Positions 61,122 through 64,000 of a stretch of DNA of 64,000 bases are shown piece after piece; position 1 is the stretch's first letter, and each line of letters starts with the position of its first letter. The position numbers were made by a program, and so were the translations under genes. The notes beneath the pieces were generated by a model that had not been told where the DNA came from, did no database searches, and saw only the letters and a program-made list of their open reading frames with translations. Origin of the DNA: Corallococcus interemptor (GTDB lineage Bacteria > Myxococcota > Myxococcia > Myxococcales > Myxococcaceae). Location: assembly GCF_003668875.1 (NCBI RefSeq), contig NZ_RAWM01000011.1, positions 55,859 to 119,858 of the forward strand, given 5' to 3'.

Positions 61122-61694
61122 TCAGTCCACGGGGCTCGCGGGAGGAGGCCGGACAATCAGGTCCGGCGGCGGCGGGGGGCGCGTGGGGTCGCCACCGGGC
61201 AGGTTGTCGGGCTCTTCCACTTCCACGAAGAGGTTCTCGTCGGTGCGGAAGGCGAGCTGGCCGATGCACTCCTCGGCCTCCGAGCGCAGCTGGCCCACCT
61301 TCTGCTGCGCGATCATCACCTTGGTGAACTCGTGCTCGCCGGGGGCCGCCTCGCTCTTGCTGACGGCCTCCTGGAGGGCGACGTCCGCCTGCTCGGAGAT
61401 GCGCAACAGGCCCTTTATCTGCGTCAGCTTCTCGTTGGCGCAGTTGAGCTTCACCACGTCCTTGGTGCGCCGCGCCTCCTCCACCTTTTCGAAAACCTGG
61501 CGGAGGGATTCGCGCATGGTGCCCAGCGCCTGCGTGCTGCGCTCCAGCTTCTGGCTGTCCGGCACGTCCCCGGCCTTGTCCAGCGCGGGCGAGGCAGGAC
61601 GCGGCAGCGGCGCGGGCGTCTGCGCGAGCGCCATCCCGGAGGTGAAGAGTCCTCCGACCACGGCCAGCATTCCCAGGGTGCGCATGCGCCTCAC
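61122..61694 (-). CDS. Secreted coiled-coil protein, unknown function
   Basis: The 190-residue protein has a signal peptide (to SGMALAQ, near 25), a central helical region (residues 45-150) with heptad-like LRQVFEKVEEARR and SEQADVALQEAV, two Cys (LNCANEK, EECIGQ), and a Pro-rich tail. Similar proteins are common in myxobacteria; I know no function. GTG 61694 (AAGGA just upstream) and ATG 61685 are both possible. Confidence 0.65.
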   Translation of the reverse strand: MRRMRTLGMLAVVGGLFTSGMALAQTPAPLPRPASPALDKAGDVPDSQKLERSTQALGTMRESLRQVFEKVEEARRTKDVVKLNCANEKLTQIKGLLRISEQADVALQEAVSKSEAAPGEHEFTKVMIAQQKVGQLRSEAEECIGQLAFRTDENLFVEVEEPDNLPGGDPTRPPPPPDLIVRPPPASPVD

Positions 61695-61783
61695 GAGTCC
61701 TTCCGGCCCCTTCCCGGACTTCGAGAGTCGAGCCTAGGAGTGAGGGGAGGGGGTGTCAACGCAATGCCCCATCGGCCCGGAGG

Positions 61784-62230
61784 TCAATCCTGGGGCGCCA
61801 AGCGGGCGTTGGCCTCGCGCAGGCGGGCGGACAGGCTGCGCGCGATGTTCACGACGATGAAGGTGAAGCCGTCCGCGTGCGCCAACCGGAAGGTCCGCAA
61901 ATCCTGTGCGGTGAGCTGGAGCAGCTCCACTTCCCCCAGGGCGCGCACGGTGGCGGAGCGGTGGTCCTTGTCGATGAGGCCCATCTCCCCGAAGAACTCC
62001 GGCGGTCCCAGGACGGTGAGGGGCTTCACCCCGTTGCCCGTCCCCCGGCGCACCACCTCCACCTGGCCCCGCACGATGACGAAGAGGCTGTCACCCAGGT
62101 CGCCCTCTTCGAAGACGACCTCGCCGTGGGCGTAGCGGTACAGCCGTGCCAGCTCCGCCAGCCGCGCGAGCTCGGCGGGGGCCAGCATCTCGAAGAGGGG
62201 GGATGTGGCGATGACGGCCAGCTTCTCCAT
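61784..62230 (-). CDS. Cyclic-nucleotide-binding domain protein
   Basis: The 148-residue protein is a single cNMP-binding domain: FEEGDLGDSLFVIVRGQVEV, then FFGEMGLIDKDHRSATVRAL with the phosphate-binding Glu and Arg of the cassette. It has no DNA-binding or kinase domain, so it should act by contact with another protein. It lies between the AgmX-like operon and the coiled-coil gene, all on the minus strand. Confidence 0.87.
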   Translation of the reverse strand: MEKLAVIATSPLFEMLAPAELARLAELARLYRYAHGEVVFEEGDLGDSLFVIVRGQVEVVRRGTGNGVKPLTVLGPPEFFGEMGLIDKDHRSATVRALGEVELLQLTAQDLRTFRLAHADGFTFIVVNIARSLSARLREANARLAPQD

Positions 62231-62277
62231 GTGCTCCCCGCGGTCCCGGTGCCTCCGGAAGGTCCGGGAGGTCGAGC

Positions 62278-63627
62278 CTATTCCCCTGGCGAGAAGATGA
62301 ACGGGTAGCTGACGGGGACGTCGTCACTCGGTTTGAAAGGGAACGTCCAGGCGCGCATCGTGGTCTTGATGCAGTTGATGACCTCGTCCGAGCGCAGGGT
62401 GGACTCGTCCACCTCCACGTTGCTGGCGCGGCCCTGCGGCGTGAGTTCGAAGCGGACCATCACCTTGCCCTTGAGGGAGGGGTCTCGCTTGAGGCCGTTC
62501 TCGTAGCAGCGCTGGATGGAGGCCTTGCGGCTCTGGATGAAGCGGGCCAGGTCCCTGGGCTTGACCTCGGCGCTGTCCACTTCCGGTATCGAGTCCGCGA
62601 CCTGGGGCACCTTGACGACCTGCTTCTGGCCGGTGTTCACGGTGCCCGCGCCGGACGTCTGCGTCGCGCCAATGCCCGCCATCTTGCCGCCGGTGTCTCC
62701 CTGCGGATTGGCGATGCCGTTGCCGCCGCCGGAGCCCGCGGTGAGCGCGCCCCCCGCCGTCGCGCCCGCGAGCGCCTCCGCCACGTTGGCGCCGCTGCCG
62801 GCGCTGCCGAGCACGTCCGCGATGGCGTCCCCGCCGCCGGGGCCCTTGCCGCCCAGCAGCTTGAGCAGGCCCGTGCCCGCGACCCGGGCCTCCACCTGCT
62901 GCCGGCGCTCCGCGCTGTTGGCGGGAGCGGGCGTGGCGTCCGTGGAGGCGGGCTTCTTCGTGGCGGCCTTCGGCTCCTCCGGCTTCTTCTCCGTGCTGGA
63001 GCCCTTGTCCTGGGGCTCCTCCACCTTGGCGGGCTGGGGCGGGATGATGGCGCGCACGAAGCGGTCTTCCAGCTGGTCCAGCTCCACCTCCGCCTCCACC
63101 GGCGCGGGCTGGGCGGCGATGAACGCGACGCTCAGCACGTAGAGCGTCAGCATGGACACGAGGATGCCGAAGAAGAGGCGGTCCACCGTGCGCCACGGGC
63201 TGGCCTTCAGCTCCGGGGGGAGGGCGGGCTTGGAGCCCTCCGCGGGCGCGGGGATGAAGTGGAAGAAGAGGGTGGCGTCCGGCAGGTCCACCTTGCCGCG
63301 GGCGCTCTCCTGCAGGGGCAGGTCGAAGGTGTCGTCCGCGCGGCGGGTGGCCAGGCCCTGGGCCCGGAGCGCGTCGAAGTCCACGTCCGACGAGCCCAGG
63401 TTGACGCGGCCCTGCATGTGCTCGTCGATGATGAGGTGGAACTGCTGGCCGCGGTTCTCCAGCACCTTGAAGCGCGGCGGGCGCTCCTGGGACGCGGGCA
63501 GGACGATGGTGTTGCGGGCGTCATCGCCAATGGTGACGGAGTCGTGGAGCAGGTGGTGCTCTTCGACGATGCGCCCGTCCTGGATGACGCCGACGCGCAG
63601 CAGCTTGGGGCGGGTTTGAAGGGCCAT
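62278..63627 (-). CDS. AgmX/PglI-type protein with FHA-like N-terminus
   Basis: The 449-residue protein has an FHA-like domain (residues 10-130, with VTIGDDARNTIVLPA), one membrane helix (150-171), a long Pro/Lys/Glu then Gly/Ala-rich periplasmic linker, and the TonB-like C-terminal AgmX/PglI domain (IQRCYENGLKRDPSLKGKV, MVRFELTPQGRASNVEV). Such proteins belong to the gliding-motility/export machinery or to related Tol-like assemblies. The FHA-like head suggests control by Thr phosphorylation in the cytoplasm. It starts 4 bp after the small secreted gene, so they form an operon. Confidence 0.85.
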   Translation of the reverse strand: MALQTRPKLLRVGVIQDGRIVEEHHLLHDSVTIGDDARNTIVLPASQERPPRFKVLENRGQQFHLIIDEHMQGRVNLGSSDVDFDALRAQGLATRRADDTFDLPLQESARGKVDLPDATLFFHFIPAPAEGSKPALPPELKASPWRTVDRLFFGILVSMLTLYVLSVAFIAAQPAPVEAEVELDQLEDRFVRAIIPPQPAKVEEPQDKGSSTEKKPEEPKAATKKPASTDATPAPANSAERRQQVEARVAGTGLLKLLGGKGPGGGDAIADVLGSAGSGANVAEALAGATAGGALTAGSGGGNGIANPQGDTGGKMAGIGATQTSGAGTVNTGQKQVVKVPQVADSIPEVDSAEVKPRDLARFIQSRKASIQRCYENGLKRDPSLKGKVMVRFELTPQGRASNVEVDESTLRSDEVINCIKTTMRAWTFPFKPSDDVPVSYPFIFSPGE

Positions 63628-63631
63628 GGAA

Positions 63632-63904
63632 CTAGAAGGGGTCCTGCTGCACGCTCTGGACCACCTTGGGCACGAAGCTCTCCGTGCGGTTCAGGTCGTC
63701 GAAGCTCGGCTTGGAGCGGTCGAGGAAATAGAAGGCTTCCGGCTTCTGGATGCGCCCCTCGACCTTGATGGCCTCCAGGCGGATGACCTTGGCCGGCTTC
63801 TTCGCGGGCGTCGCGCCGTCCGCCGCCTTCTTCGTGGACGCGGGGTCCTGTGCCCAGGACGGACGGGCAACGGCAAGCAGCAGCAGGAAGAGGGCGGGGC
63901 GCAT
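63632..63904 (-). CDS. Small secreted protein, unknown
   Basis: The 90-residue protein has a signal peptide (LLLLAVARPSWAQ, 6-18), a Lys/Ala-rich linker and a short conserved-looking tail (VIRLEAIKVEGRIQKPEAFY, FLDRSKPSFDDLNRTESF). It is first in the operon with the AgmX-like gene and may be its periplasmic partner. No family is recognised. Confidence 0.7.
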   Translation of the reverse strand: MRPALFLLLLAVARPSWAQDPASTKKAADGATPAKKPAKVIRLEAIKVEGRIQKPEAFYFLDRSKPSFDDLNRTESFVPKVVQSVQQDPF

Positions 63905-63939
63905 GGGCGGAGGTCGTGGCTACCGGACGTCTTGGGACA

Positions 63940-64000
63940 CCTTACCCGAGGCGCCCGGCCGCGTGGCAGGGGGCCCTGGGGGCGGGCGCCTCGGGTAAGG
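63940..64000. repeat. Perfect 18-bp inverted repeat at the window end
   Basis: CCTTACCCGAGGCGCCCG (63940-63957) is exactly mirrored at 63983-64000 over a 25-base G-rich spacer. The second arm ends at the last base shown, so the repeat may be longer. It lies 35 bp upstream of the small secreted gene. It could be a terminator of a gene to the right or part of a repeat element. Confidence 0.8.

Overview
The window is high-GC DNA with strong G/C in third codon positions. It looks like a chromosome segment of a myxobacterium of the Myxococcaceae (Corallococcus/Myxococcus type). Pointers are an AgmX/PglI-type motility-like protein, a myxobacterial Cys-rich repeat, lipoproteins with Asp-Ala-Gly linkers, a split polysaccharide export pair and sigma-54-type promoters. 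The genus is inferred from family knowledge, not from a search.

Region by region. 1-4.3 kb: the end of a membrane M48 metallopeptidase, then two genes of unknown function with disordered N-termini, each behind the same regulatory module (two half/full palindromes 21 bp apart plus a -24/-12 promoter). 4.3-6 kb: a divergent NmrA-like/TetR pair. 6-16 kb: a large PQQ-type sugar dehydrogenase lipoprotein, a 600-residue unknown, a GFA protein, an immunity-like protein, a Tiki/EreA-like lipoprotein, a DUF2079 membrane protein and an M4 protease reduced to its two ends. 16-24 kb: a methyltransferase, SDR, TMEM175-type channel, aldo/keto reductase and LysR cluster, a second sugar dehydrogenase and a DUF2911 protein. 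24-32 kb: a complete bacillithiol operon (bshC-bshB1-bshA), divergent from an operon of a secreted LmbE-family deacetylase, a 60-residue one-helix protein and a sodium:solute symporter. 32-38.6 kb: small proteins, a histidine kinase with an RsbRD-type N-terminus, an AsmA-like protein and an FAD monooxygenase.

38.6-52.6 kb is the accessory part. A LysR / SnoaL-like / SDR cassette is present twice, about 10 kb apart. The right copy (50.0-52.2 kb) is intact and the left copy (39.7-41.6 kb) has every gene broken by separate lesions. Next to the left copy are a frameshifted TetR gene and an AraC fragment. The right copy lies between two copies of the sequence that follows tRNA-Asn, beside a degraded IS5-type transposase. 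Between the cassettes are an LRR protein, an unknown, a 5'-nucleotidase-family lipoprotein and a 971-residue triple-repeat lipoprotein.

52.6-64 kb is core-like: tRNA-Asn, an RsmB-type rRNA methyltransferase, a peptidoglycan-recycling operon (LD-carboxypeptidase, serine hydrolase, Mpl) running into a TlpA-like lipoprotein and an inositol-monophosphatase-family gene. On the minus strand follow an outer-membrane barrel plus short Wza-like protein, a coiled-coil secreted protein, a cyclic-nucleotide-binding protein and an AgmX-like operon. The window ends on a perfect 18-bp inverted repeat.
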